DNA of 36,635 nucleotides from a virus: IMG/VR virus record IMGVR_UViG_3300030060_000419, positions 1 to 36,635 of that record; one strand, given 5' to 3'. Shown one piece after another: positions 1 through 8,871 of this stretch. Both the position numbers and the translations under genes were made by a program. The notes under the pieces were generated by a model. It was not told the origin of the DNA. It ran no database searches and saw nothing but the letters and a program-made list of their open reading frames with translations. Position 1 is the first letter of the stretch. Every line of letters begins with the position of its first letter.

Positions 1-338
1 GGAGAGTTTGCTAAACTTGCTCTAAAATTAGGTGTATTATTTCCACCTACAGTAGCACTACCACCTAAAGAAACTGCCGAGCCATTTAATGTTATGCTAG
101 AGTTAGCAAGTTTAGAGTTTGCTATGCTACCAGCTAACATATCATTAGTAACTGTTCCAGCAGATGGAGTTTGTGTATTCACTGCTTTTCCAAGATAGTG
201 TATCTCAACAATATCTGAGCTTACAAGTGTTCCACCTAGTGTAATTCTAGTAGAAGTTGTAAGAGTAAGATTTGTTGTATCTTGTTTTACAAAGTTTACG
301 AATACGATTACATCAGCAATAGAACTAATAGAGTGATC
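1..338. repeat. Left copy of the end-to-end direct repeat (matches 36298-36635)
   Basis: These 338 bases align without gaps to the last 338 bases of the window, with about 30 mismatches by eye (roughly 91 percent). Bases 1-77 are identical and the mismatches start at base 78. The reading frame is preserved. I read this as the two ends of a circular or permuted genome carrying two allelic versions, rather than a true terminal repeat. A tandem paralogue is the alternative. Confidence 0.8.
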
Positions 339-428
339 TAAATCTACATAATCATTAGTAGAAGAAGTTACTCTTTGTTTAGCTGTGGTTATAAATCCAC
401 TTTGAGGTGGCGTTCCTAAATATGTCAT
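1..428 (-). CDS. Tail fibre protein with C1q-like end (5' part; continues off the left edge)
   Basis: This is the N-terminal 142 codons of a fibre, starting MTYLGTPPQSGF and running off the left edge in an open frame. The visible part is a virion-attachment-like beta-rich N-terminus followed by the linker VTNDMLAGSIANSKLANSSI, common in marine phage fibres. Its last 338 bases align without gaps to 36298-36635, which belong to a gene whose C-terminus is a C1q/TNF-like jelly roll. If the map is circular, both pieces form one protein of 267 residues (428 + 376 nt = 268 codons, in frame). It starts just after the stop of the gene at 430-747. Known for the family: such fibres bind host receptors. 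The role here is inference. Confidence 0.75.
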   Translation of the reverse strand, partial: MTYLGTPPQSGFITTAKQRVTSSTNDYVDLDHSISSIADVIVFVNFVKQDTTNLTLTTSTRITLGGTLVSSDIVEIHYLGKAVNTQTPSAGTVTNDMLAGSIANSKLANSSITLNGSAVSLGGSATVGGNNTPNFRASLANS

Positions 429-429
429 G

Positions 430-747
430 TTATGCTACATCTGTTAATAGTGAAACAATCACATCAGCTGTGCCACTATCTTTTTTAACTTTTATTGCTC
501 CACCACTAGGTATTACTATCTTTCCTTGCACACACTCTAATGAGCTGCCAGTTGGTAGAGGAGCATTTTTAATAATGTATCTATCATTTGATCCATCATT
601 CATTACTGCATCTACATTTATAGAAGAAGTACCTGTATTAGAAATAAGTAAACCAATTACAATTTGCTTATTACTTGTAGCGGAAACAATAGTAGTCAAA
701 TTATTATTAGCTAGTGTAGCATCTGCTTGACCAAAATTATTTGCCAT
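430..747 (-). CDS. Small beta-rich tail-associated protein
   Basis: A 105-residue protein beginning MANNFGQADATLANN and rich in Val, Ile, Thr and Ser with alternating hydrophobic residues, as in a small beta-sandwich. It has no signal peptide or membrane segment. It lies between the long fibre gene (its start is 8 nt downstream of that stop) and the C1q-like fibre gene at the left edge, so a small tail or fibre structural protein is likely. The reading frame is complete with tight spacing. I recognise the general type from marine podoviruses but no named family. Function is inferred from position only. Confidence 0.7.
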   Translation of the reverse strand: MANNFGQADATLANNNLTTIVSATSNKQIVIGLLISNTGTSSINVDAVMNDGSNDRYIIKNAPLPTGSSLECVQGKIVIPSGGAIKVKKDSGTADVIVSLLTDVA

Positions 748-755
748 AATATCTC

Positions 756-2360
756 CTAACCCAACGCAATCGCAAATGGTATACTGTTATCAGTTGCGGC
801 TATTGTTAAAGTTTCATTTCCACCATCTGAACCCTCAGATAGTGTTACATTTGATCCAGCAACAAGTTTTCCATTAAGGAAACCAGCTGTTGTATCGTTT
901 GATGATACTTTTGTTTTTACATCAGTATCAGCTGTGATAGTCTGCCAAGCAGATCCATCATAATATTTTAGAACATTTGAGCTTGTGTTAAATGCTAGAT
1001 CTCCAGCATCAAGACTAGAACTTGGATCACTAGATCCTACTCTATATCTATCTGCGAAACTATTTACTCCAGAAATATTAGAAGCAACAGTTGAAATGTT
1101 TGAGTTAGCTCCAGCTACTGTACTAATATTAGAATTAGCTCCAGCTACAGTATTAACATTCGATATTGATCCAGCTACTGTATTAACATTACTTATAGAT
1201 CCAGCTACATTACCAATATCAGTTGCATCTCCAGCAACAGCAGTAACATTACTAGCTATCCCAGCCACAGTAGTTACATCAGAACTAACACCAGCAACCG
1301 AAGTTACATTAGAAGCTATCCCAGCAACAGTTGTTACATTACTAGATATACCAGCAACAGTATTTATATTTGCCTGGTTACTTGCAGAAACTGTAACTGT
1401 TTGCCAAGCTGATCCTGTATATACTTTTGTAGCATTTGCAGTTGTATCAAAAAATAATGCACCAGTAATTAAAGCATCACCATCATTATCTACAGATGGC
1501 TCAGAACTTTTTGCACCAAGATAACGATCATCAAAACTATCAAAACTTGCGGCAGAAGAAGTAGCGGATGAAGCCGCAGCTGTCGCTGACGATGCAGCAT
1601 TTGTTGCCTGAGTAGATGCAGTTGATGCTGAACTAGCAGCAGCTGTAGCACTGGAAGCAGCAGCAGTTTGACTTGTAGTTGCTGAAGAAGCATCGACTAA
1701 TAAATCGTATTTAGCGGAGTTTGCATTACTTGTAAGTGGCTGTGAACCACTAGAAGTATGAGCAGTATTAACAATAAAAATATTATTTGTTGATGTATCT
1801 TTTACAATATCACGATCAACATAATCTGTGCTTGCTGCCCAGTTACCTTTAAATGTGCCTAACTCCTGGGTAACAGAAATTTCACCTGAACTATCAAAAG
1901 CTAATATTTTATTTGCACGATCTGTAGATCCAACAGTAAATTCAGTGCTGGTCATTGTATTAGTTCTTGATAGTTTTATAGATCTATCAATTTGTTCTTG
2001 TAGATCTTGACCAATGATTGTGAGTTTATCTAATGCACTTTCATGTGATTCTGCTGGGAAAGGATCGTTAGCAACGTAATCAGTTGCTTGTGTTTTTGCT
2101 GTATTTCTTCGCAGCACTACAGTTTCACTTGCAGTAGGAGCAGTAACAAATGTTACAGTTCCACCTGATGCAGATCCTACACCTGATATGGAATAATTAG
2201 TAGATCCAGTGCCTTCACTTTTTACAGTTTCTGTACCAGTGCTTGATCTAACAATAACCTGAATATCAGTATTAGTTGGTATAAAAAATGTATAGTTAAA
2301 AGCTGTAGCTGATCCATTACCAGAATAGCTATTCTTAGTCGTAGTCGATGATATTGTCAT
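756..2360 (-). CDS. Tail fibre protein with T7 gp17-like N-terminus
   Basis: A 534-residue fibre. Residues 1-140 look like the T7 tail-fibre N-terminal domain that docks on the tail (T-x-N-Y-T-F near 22-26, LRRNTAKTQATDY near 83-95, and FPAESHESALDKL). Residues 223-272 are an Ala/Ser-rich probable coiled coil. Residues 331-436 are about ten 10-residue repeats of the form SNVTTVAGxx, expected to make a long trimeric shaft. A module DRY...GxLxFxT...KxYxGSAWQT occurs twice, at 278-322 and 438-476, flanking the repeats. It is the first gene after the terminator at 2383-2408, so it may have its own transcript. The fibre assignment is firm; receptor specificity is unknown. Confidence 0.9.
   Translation of the reverse strand: MTISSTTTKNSYSGNGSATAFNYTFFIPTNTDIQVIVRSSTGTETVKSEGTGSTNYSISGVGSASGGTVTFVTAPTASETVVLRRNTAKTQATDYVANDPFPAESHESALDKLTIIGQDLQEQIDRSIKLSRTNTMTSTEFTVGSTDRANKILAFDSSGEISVTQELGTFKGNWAASTDYVDRDIVKDTSTNNIFIVNTAHTSSGSQPLTSNANSAKYDLLVDASSATTSQTAAASSATAAASSASTASTQATNAASSATAAASSATSSAASFDSFDDRYLGAKSSEPSVDNDGDALITGALFFDTTANATKVYTGSAWQTVTVSASNQANINTVAGISSNVTTVAGIASNVTSVAGVSSDVTTVAGIASNVTAVAGDATDIGNVAGSISNVNTVAGSISNVNTVAGANSNISTVAGANSNISTVASNISGVNSFADRYRVGSSDPSSSLDAGDLAFNTSSNVLKYYDGSAWQTITADTDVKTKVSSNDTTAGFLNGKLVAGSNVTLSEGSDGGNETLTIAATDNSIPFAIALG
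1053..1370 (-). repeat. 30-bp repeats encoding the fibre shaft
   Basis: Tandem imperfect 30-bp units, each coding for ten residues (consensus VAGxxSNVTT). They form the middle of the 534-residue fibre. Such shafts vary in copy number between relatives, which would change fibre length. Confidence 0.8.
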
Positions 2361-2382
2361 ATTAAAATTTTATGGAAAGAAC

Positions 2383-2408
2383 AAAAAAAAAGCTGGAATA
2401 TCTCCAGC
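2383..2408 (-). terminator. Rho-independent terminator between internal virion gene and fibre gene
   Basis: On the minus strand a 6-bp stem, GCTGGA / TCCAGC, with a 5-nt loop is followed by nine T. It follows the 848-residue internal virion gene and precedes the fibre gene, inside a block transcribed in one direction. It would reduce or end the main late transcript before the fibres. Confidence 0.8.
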
Positions 2409-2455
2409 ATATATAAATTAATATAGAAAAATGTTATGATTGTTAAGTAAAAAAT

Positions 2456-4993
2456 TTATCTAAATGGATTTATTTCAGGTGATCTATCAGGAAGTCCTTG
2501 TCCACCACTCCACCAATAATCTCTACCTGTATTTTTTCTTTCCCTTTTTTCCTTTCTTTGTCTTTTTTTGTTAAAATCTGGATCTATCATTTCTTGCAAA
2601 GTATCTACAATTAATCTTTCAAATGCTAATCGAACATACCAAAGTGATGCTCCAGGAGTATATCTTTTTATAAAATTAGATATATCGCCACCCATGTTTA
2701 CTTTGTAATCATCATCTATAAAAATATTTGCACCCATTTTAAGTGGATTGACAATTGCTATATTTGCTAAATCGTAAGCAAAACTTCCAACTGGCCCAAC
2801 AATTGTTTGACCAAATCCACCGCCAAATCTGTTATTAGATGAATAAAAGAAATCACCAAATATACCTAAACCACCACCATGTATCATCGCATTTAACCAA
2901 TATTTTACATCCATGTTTTCTACTGGAGTAACATCTTTACCTTTAGTAAGATTTTTTAACTCATACGTTAATGCACCAATAATAGTTGTACTTATAACTA
3001 ATCCAGCTAATGCACCTATTTTTCCAGTTAAATTTTTTTGTCCAAACAATGCTCTAGCAATATGTGTATAAGCCATTGTTAATGTAAAGTTTTTATACAT
3101 GGCAGCTGAAAACAATAGCTCGCCACCAAATGTACCTGGTCGGCTGTTACCCATCAAACTAGCTTTAGCTCTATAAGAACTAGATGGTACAGCAAAATTT
3201 ATTTCTCTATTAACACCATCCATTAATTTATTTGCTATTTCTCTAGCAAGTTCTTCACCAATACCTGTGTTTGCATAAATATCGTCTGGTCTAATAAATT
3301 GTACGCCTTTGTATTCGTACATTGGTGTTTGTCTAATAATGTTCCAATGTGTTTCATTTAAACCATTACGTTCAAAAAAACCTCTAAATTTAGGATTTAA
3401 TTCTGCAAATGTTTTATCTTTTTGTCTAGCTATATGTCTAAACATCTCCATACCAAAACCAAACTTACCAGCTTGTGTTATGTGTGATAATCCACTTGCT
3501 CGTAAAATTGTTTCATTTACTCGTTTTGCAAGTTCAGGTGAATAAACTTCTCCTACATATCTAGCCTGGGCGGAGCTTACAGTTAAAAAACTTTCACCGA
3601 TTATACCAGCTGACATAGCCATGTCTGCAAGTTCATCGCTTGTCATACCTTTTGTAAATTGTCTAAGACTAGAAAATATAGCTCTCGTAGCTGGTATACC
3701 ATTCATCTTAGCTGCAATACGAGTAAAGTTAAAATCACCTAGTGCTAAGATAGATGCAGATCCCAGCTGGGCAGCTGTTAATATTTGTCTAGTACCAGCA
3801 AGTGTCCTGGACACAGAAGCATCTACTGGATTATTTAATGTGCCTTGATGCAATCTCCATATATTATTTAATAAATTTATTTTTGCACCAGTTCTATCTT
3901 TGTTAGTTCTACCAGGTAATTGATTTTTTCTTTTTAATCCTTGTTGATCGTCTATAGCTGCTTGTTTTTTTAAATAATCAAACATCCAATTTATTGTTGC
4001 ATTAGGATTTGCACCTAATACTTCCATTGATGCAATATCCCTGGAGATACTATCAATATGCCCTACTACTGTAGAAAATGGATCTGATTGTCCAAATTTT
4101 TTTTGATACGCAAGCCATTTATCTGCATCAGAAAAAATTAAAAAACGATGATCTGTTCTTCTGCTAGCTATACTTTTACCAAAACCAGCTGCACCACCAG
4201 GGCGAACTTTGTTATAACCTTCTGTGGTAATAGTATTCCAAACATCACCAAGTGCAATACGCAAACTGCCTTCATTAAATGGTAAACCAGTTTTTTCATC
4301 AATCATTTTTTTCTTATCAAGCAGCGGTAAAATAAAATCTATCCAATCAGCTTGCCCCATTTTTTGTAATGCTACTGGATCATGGTGTTGCGGCATACCA
4401 TAATTTTTAAGTTTTGGTATTTTGCCACCAGCTCTATTAAATCTAAGTCTTGCAGCTTCTAAAACATTACTGGCAGCTTCTGCTAATTCTCTAGCCATAG
4501 GATTTTTTGTGCTACCAGGAGTAAACATTTCTCTTACTACATCATCCATAAGATACTCATTTCGTACACCACCAGTAAAAGTTTTTTTAAATTTTGTTAT
4601 GTAATTAGTCATTTGTGAATACAATTGACCTCTTACTGTAGTGTATCTTGTTTCAAGATCTGTGAAAGGCATCCTGTTGTTAGATGATAATACAGCAATC
4701 ATAGCTTCTGCTGGATCTAACTCACCAGCAACATTTCTAAATGTTTGTATAAATTTTAATATTCTTGTTTGTGCTTGTATCGTTAATAATGATTGTCGTT
4801 TTTTTTCTGCTGCATTTGCTTTCAATGCATCGTATGTTGCACGACCAGCTTCTCTTTCAGCATCAGCTTTAGACATACCTTGTGCAATAAAATCTTTTTC
4901 AAATTCTTTAAAATTTTCTTGTAATTCTGTTTTTTTTGCATCGCCAATAATACCTTCGTTATTAGCGTTAATAATACACTCATTAAGACTCAT
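2456..4993 (-). CDS. Internal virion (core/ejection) protein, 845 aa
   Basis: A large, mostly helical protein at the end of the T7-like internal core cluster. I use the ATG at 4993, which overlaps the upstream stop (ATGA) and has AAGGA 9 nt before it. A TTG start at 5002 would add three residues. A charged helical N-terminus is followed by long amphipathic stretches, one clear hydrophobic segment near residues 660-682 (LAGLVISTTIIGALTY), a Gly-rich region near 708-738 and a basic tail (KKRQRKEKRERK). Known for podoviruses: the last large core proteins are ejected and help form the channel across the envelope. I see no lysozyme motif. The role is assigned by position and size. Confidence 0.72.
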   Translation of the reverse strand: MSLNECIINANNEGIIGDAKKTELQENFKEFEKDFIAQGMSKADAEREAGRATYDALKANAAEKKRQSLLTIQAQTRILKFIQTFRNVAGELDPAEAMIAVLSSNNRMPFTDLETRYTTVRGQLYSQMTNYITKFKKTFTGGVRNEYLMDDVVREMFTPGSTKNPMARELAEAASNVLEAARLRFNRAGGKIPKLKNYGMPQHHDPVALQKMGQADWIDFILPLLDKKKMIDEKTGLPFNEGSLRIALGDVWNTITTEGYNKVRPGGAAGFGKSIASRRTDHRFLIFSDADKWLAYQKKFGQSDPFSTVVGHIDSISRDIASMEVLGANPNATINWMFDYLKKQAAIDDQQGLKRKNQLPGRTNKDRTGAKINLLNNIWRLHQGTLNNPVDASVSRTLAGTRQILTAAQLGSASILALGDFNFTRIAAKMNGIPATRAIFSSLRQFTKGMTSDELADMAMSAGIIGESFLTVSSAQARYVGEVYSPELAKRVNETILRASGLSHITQAGKFGFGMEMFRHIARQKDKTFAELNPKFRGFFERNGLNETHWNIIRQTPMYEYKGVQFIRPDDIYANTGIGEELAREIANKLMDGVNREINFAVPSSSYRAKASLMGNSRPGTFGGELLFSAAMYKNFTLTMAYTHIARALFGQKNLTGKIGALAGLVISTTIIGALTYELKNLTKGKDVTPVENMDVKYWLNAMIHGGGLGIFGDFFYSSNNRFGGGFGQTIVGPVGSFAYDLANIAIVNPLKMGANIFIDDDYKVNMGGDISNFIKRYTPGASLWYVRLAFERLIVDTLQEMIDPDFNKKRQRKEKRERKNTGRDYWWSGGQGLPDRSPEINPFR

Positions 4994-7900
4994 ACTACAC
5001 AATCCTTCAATCTAGTTATTATTGCCTGGTCGTTTTCTATATCGTTCAACACTTGTCTTGCTGATACAATTTCAGGCACTACTTCATCGTTTTCTAATTT
5101 AGTTCCAACAGAAAATTCTGCATCTTTAAATTCATCTATAATTTTTTGTTCAGGTGATAATTCTACAGTTTTTTGTACTGGTATTTTTGCTTCTAATTTT
5201 TTTACTTCTTCAATTTTTCTTTGTATTTCTTTTTCTAAAAATTCATATCTTTTACCTCTTTTTCCAAAAGCACTTCTAAATGGTGTTTTTTGTAACTCTC
5301 TTAACTCTAAAATTAATTTTTCAGTTTCAGCTTTTTTTGTATTAATTTGATCTACAAGATCTAATCTTTCTTGTACTTCTCTAGTTATTGGTGTTGCAGC
5401 TGTTTCGCCTTGTATCTCGGCTTCCATCCGAGCAAATTTTTCGTTTATATCTTCTAGGCCAAAACCTTTTTGTTCTGTTTCTCTTTTTCCTTCTCCTTGA
5501 ACTTTTGTTCTAGTCTGTTTGCTAGACTTTTCTCCGAGAGAAATCCCACCCTGATTTTCGATGAGTATGGGTTGTTGTCCTTCTTTGACGTAGTTGTCGA
5601 TTTTTTTGTAGCCATCTGCTAAATTACTCTCCTTTACTTGTTTATATACTAGGTTAGGTTTATCAGCAACATCTAGTAAATATGCATGATTTATCAATCT
5701 GCCAGTTTCTAAATATCGCACAAATGCTCGTCTATACGACTCATCACCAGGAATATCTATATTGTGTAGATATACCTTATAACCTTGTTGTTTAAATAAT
5801 GATATTTTTTTTGCAAGAGATGCAAAGTCTGCACCTACTACTGGATATACAATATTATACCCTTTTTCAGCTGATCTTACAGCTAAATCTGCAATAACAT
5901 CTGCACTTTCCTCATGTATAACACCAGCTCCTAAACCATTTTCATATTCTGGAAAAAACTTTTTTGCTTCATCAGGATCTATAAGTACAGCTCTTAATTT
6001 TTTTATTAATGGTGTAGCTTCAATAGAAGATTTACCACTACCTGGTTTACCCATAACAAAAACTATTTGACGATTTGCTTTTGGCTTTCCTCTAAATACT
6101 TGATCTTTTGCAAGTTGATGTCCATTTCTTGCTTCTAATGAATTAGCTATCGCCTGGCGTATTGCTACCCTTTCAGGCTCGTTCATTATGCTTTCAGTAG
6201 TATCTAATTTATTAAGTGCTAACTGATCTGCTTCGTATTGATCGATAGCATCATCTAAATTTTTAAATGGTGGTAAGTTTTGTTTTTCTCTAGCTTTATT
6301 AATATTAAATAATGCTCTTGTAATAGTAGATGCATCAATTTTTTCTAATATTGGTTTTACAATAGATCTATCAATAAGATCTGTATCTCGTAAAACTTCA
6401 TCAACGCCAAACTCTCCTCTTTCAGCTTTAGCACTTACATCAAAAACTTCTTCTAATTGATTTTGTAAATAATTACCTTGTGATACTTGTCCTTCACCAG
6501 CTGGTTCACTAAATTTAGTTTCTTCTATTGTTGGTGTTAGATCTTCTTCTTCAGCGAATTTCGTACTCGTGTCTGGAGATTGTGCATCGTTCCCAGATCG
6601 GCTAACATCGAACCCATCAAAATCGCCTCGTTCATTTGCTCGTTCAACTGCGACTCGGAATTGTTCGATAGCTGCTCTTTCGTTCCCATTTGCATGTAAG
6701 ACTGATGCATTGTTAAGCTCATCGGCAAGAGGCTCTCCTTTGCGGAGGGCTTTTGTTTCGATGAGTTGTAAGATTTTTTCATTTATTAACTCCTGGTTTT
6801 GATTGTATGCATCATCAAGAACATTTTTTCCTGATGAGTTTATTTTAGTTTTGTTTAAATTTAAACCTTTAAATAAAGTTTTATTTGCTTTTAATGCTTT
6901 TATTACAGCATCCAATATATCTGCCTTATTTTTTACTAAAGATGATGTAATAAATTCTGATCCTAATAGATCTATTTGTTCAGTTGTATTAAATTTACTA
7001 TCTAATGCTTGTAAAATAATACTTCTGGCCTTGTTTAAATTTTCAGGTTTTGTTTTGTTTAGCAGCTGCAAGATAGGTAAATGTAAACTTTTATCATTTA
7101 CCAGCTGTGCAACAAGTGCAGCATGGCTTGACTCAGCTTGTCCTCTAGCTAATAAATCAAATGCATCATCGGCTAATGACTCCAGGGCAATAGCTTCTCT
7201 TACCATTACAGATCTAGGTGGTAATGCTTTTTTAAAATTTTCAAAATCTGCTTTGTTGAGTCTTAATATTTTTGCTGCATCTACAGCTGTGCCGCTACCT
7301 TCTTGTATATTTTTTATAGCTGCCCAAACTTTTATTTGATCTGGTGAATATCCATCAGCTTCTCTATACAAATAACCAAACAATCTTGGCTCTTGTCCAT
7401 CGTTTTGTGCTTTTATTCTTTTAGCTAAACCTAATCGTTGATGTCCATCTGCTACGACTTTACGACCATCTAAAAATTCATAAGCAATAATGACATTAGC
7501 TGCATGTGGATTCCACTCAGTTACACCTTTTAATCTTTCTGTAACACCAAACTCATCACCACCTTGTTTGTATTGAAAAATAGTTGCATCTGTTTCTAAT
7601 TCATCAATTTTAAATTCTATTTTATTTGCAGAATAATCTTTTAATCCTTCGTCTAATGTAATAGTTGGTCTTTCAGCGTTTGGTGTATTTTCTAAAACTA
7701 AATTTTCTGTGCCTTGATTTATTCTTTCTTCATGTTCTAATTGATTTTTAACTGTGTTTTCAAATGGATTATTATCAACATCAAATTGTTTGTTCATCTC
7801 ATTTTCAAGAAATGCTCTTACTTCTGGAGTTTTTAATTCATCTGGTAAATTATTTATTAATCGCATGGTTGCAGTTTTAGACAAACCATTAATACTCATC

Positions 7901-8871
7901 TCTACTATTTGTTTGTAATTAAGATCACCAGCATCAATCATTTTGTTTAGTTCTTTACCAAACCATGCAGCCTTATCTTTTTTCAATAATCTGCTATCAT
8001 TAAATGCATCAAATTGTGCTTTTGTAAATTGACCAGATCTAAATAATCCTAAAACAACATCACCTAAAATACCACTTGCAACAGCTACAGTTGTTATTGC
8101 TGTTACAGCTTCTTTAGCTGTGTATTCAATATCTAAAACATCATTGTTATATTTATAAACATCTTTTTGTATTACAGTTTCTGCGACACCACCAATCAAG
8201 GCTTCTACTGCAAAAGTTTTTAAAAATTGCATACCAATAGTGCCTGACCATGACCAACCACCAGTTACAACACCAAGTGGTAAAGTTCCTAAAACTACTG
8301 GATCTGTAATACCAGCTCTCATAGATCCTAATAATTGCCCCCAGTTCCAACCACCTAATCCTGGTTGAGCATTAGCCATTACATCTCTATTAATTGCCCA
8401 GGCTTTTTGTGCATTTTCAACAACCTCTTTATCTATGTCATCTCTTGTTTTTACATTTGCAAATTTGTCTGGTTGTTCTTTTTTTAATCTATCTACTTCT
8501 GTAAAATACCAATCAAGATGTGCTTCTCTACTATTTAAAAAATCATTAAAATCATAAACATCATCTCGTTCCATCAAATCATCGTTAAATGATTTTGCAA
8601 AGTTTTCTACTTCAGGTACTCGTATTGTATCACTATGATTTACAAATAGTGGATTTGGATTTATTTCACCGCCAAGCTCGGCAATCATCTGATCGTTTAA
8701 GGTAAATATTTCTGTAAATGCAGATATTTCTGAATCAGATCGTAATCGTGCAAAAAAATCATTTTTTGCTGCTTCGTAGTTTTGTGCAAAATCTGTGCGA
8801 AAACCTTTGGCTTTATCAGTTACAGTAAAACTAGATAACTGACTACCAGGATCAAAAAAAATACCAGCCAT
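4990..8871 (-). CDS. Giant internal virion protein with ParB-like and zeta-toxin-like domains (polyvalent-type)
   Basis: A 1293-residue protein in the internal core cluster. Residues 1-150 are a charged helical N-terminus and 190-275 are hydrophobic and Gly-rich. Residues about 415-560 resemble a ParB/sulfiredoxin-like domain (VVADGHQRLGLAKR at 472-485). Residues about 930-1090 resemble a zeta-toxin P-loop kinase: Walker A GKPGSGKS at 941-948, IDPDEAKKFFPEY from 964, and RR at 1047-1048 with R1052 and R1058 in a DESYRRAFVRYLETGR stretch. The C-terminus (1160-1235) is coiled coil. Zeta kinases phosphorylate UDP-N-acetylglucosamine, but the substrate here is unknown. Such domain mixtures are known as polyvalent proteins, thought to enter the host with phage or plasmid DNA. 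Packaging and injection are inferred from gene position. No antitoxin is evident next to it. Confidence 0.85.
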   Translation of the reverse strand: MAGIFFDPGSQLSSFTVTDKAKGFRTDFAQNYEAAKNDFFARLRSDSEISAFTEIFTLNDQMIAELGGEINPNPLFVNHSDTIRVPEVENFAKSFNDDLMERDDVYDFNDFLNSREAHLDWYFTEVDRLKKEQPDKFANVKTRDDIDKEVVENAQKAWAINRDVMANAQPGLGGWNWGQLLGSMRAGITDPVVLGTLPLGVVTGGWSWSGTIGMQFLKTFAVEALIGGVAETVIQKDVYKYNNDVLDIEYTAKEAVTAITTVAVASGILGDVVLGLFRSGQFTKAQFDAFNDSRLLKKDKAAWFGKELNKMIDAGDLNYKQIVEMSINGLSKTATMRLINNLPDELKTPEVRAFLENEMNKQFDVDNNPFENTVKNQLEHEERINQGTENLVLENTPNAERPTITLDEGLKDYSANKIEFKIDELETDATIFQYKQGGDEFGVTERLKGVTEWNPHAANVIIAYEFLDGRKVVADGHQRLGLAKRIKAQNDGQEPRLFGYLYREADGYSPDQIKVWAAIKNIQEGSGTAVDAAKILRLNKADFENFKKALPPRSVMVREAIALESLADDAFDLLARGQAESSHAALVAQLVNDKSLHLPILQLLNKTKPENLNKARSIILQALDSKFNTTEQIDLLGSEFITSSLVKNKADILDAVIKALKANKTLFKGLNLNKTKINSSGKNVLDDAYNQNQELINEKILQLIETKALRKGEPLADELNNASVLHANGNERAAIEQFRVAVERANERGDFDGFDVSRSGNDAQSPDTSTKFAEEEDLTPTIEETKFSEPAGEGQVSQGNYLQNQLEEVFDVSAKAERGEFGVDEVLRDTDLIDRSIVKPILEKIDASTITRALFNINKAREKQNLPPFKNLDDAIDQYEADQLALNKLDTTESIMNEPERVAIRQAIANSLEARNGHQLAKDQVFRGKPKANRQIVFVMGKPGSGKSSIEATPLIKKLRAVLIDPDEAKKFFPEYENGLGAGVIHEESADVIADLAVRSAEKGYNIVYPVVGADFASLAKKISLFKQQGYKVYLHNIDIPGDESYRRAFVRYLETGRLINHAYLLDVADKPNLVYKQVKESNLADGYKKIDNYVKEGQQPILIENQGGISLGEKSSKQTRTKVQGEGKRETEQKGFGLEDINEKFARMEAEIQGETAATPITREVQERLDLVDQINTKKAETEKLILELRELQKTPFRSAFGKRGKRYEFLEKEIQRKIEEVKKLEAKIPVQKTVELSPEQKIIDEFKDAEFSVGTKLENDEVVPEIVSARQVLNDIENDQAIITRLKDCVV

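Noticed and set aside
985-1524. Long open frame on the plus strand opposite the fibre shaft
   Set aside because: It is the antisense of a regular repeat that lacks stops by chance; it is repetitive, has no ribosome site and opposes a clear fibre gene.
6537-6802. Open frames on both strands within the 1293-residue gene
   Set aside because: They lie inside a linker of a well-supported long gene and have no domains or ribosome sites.
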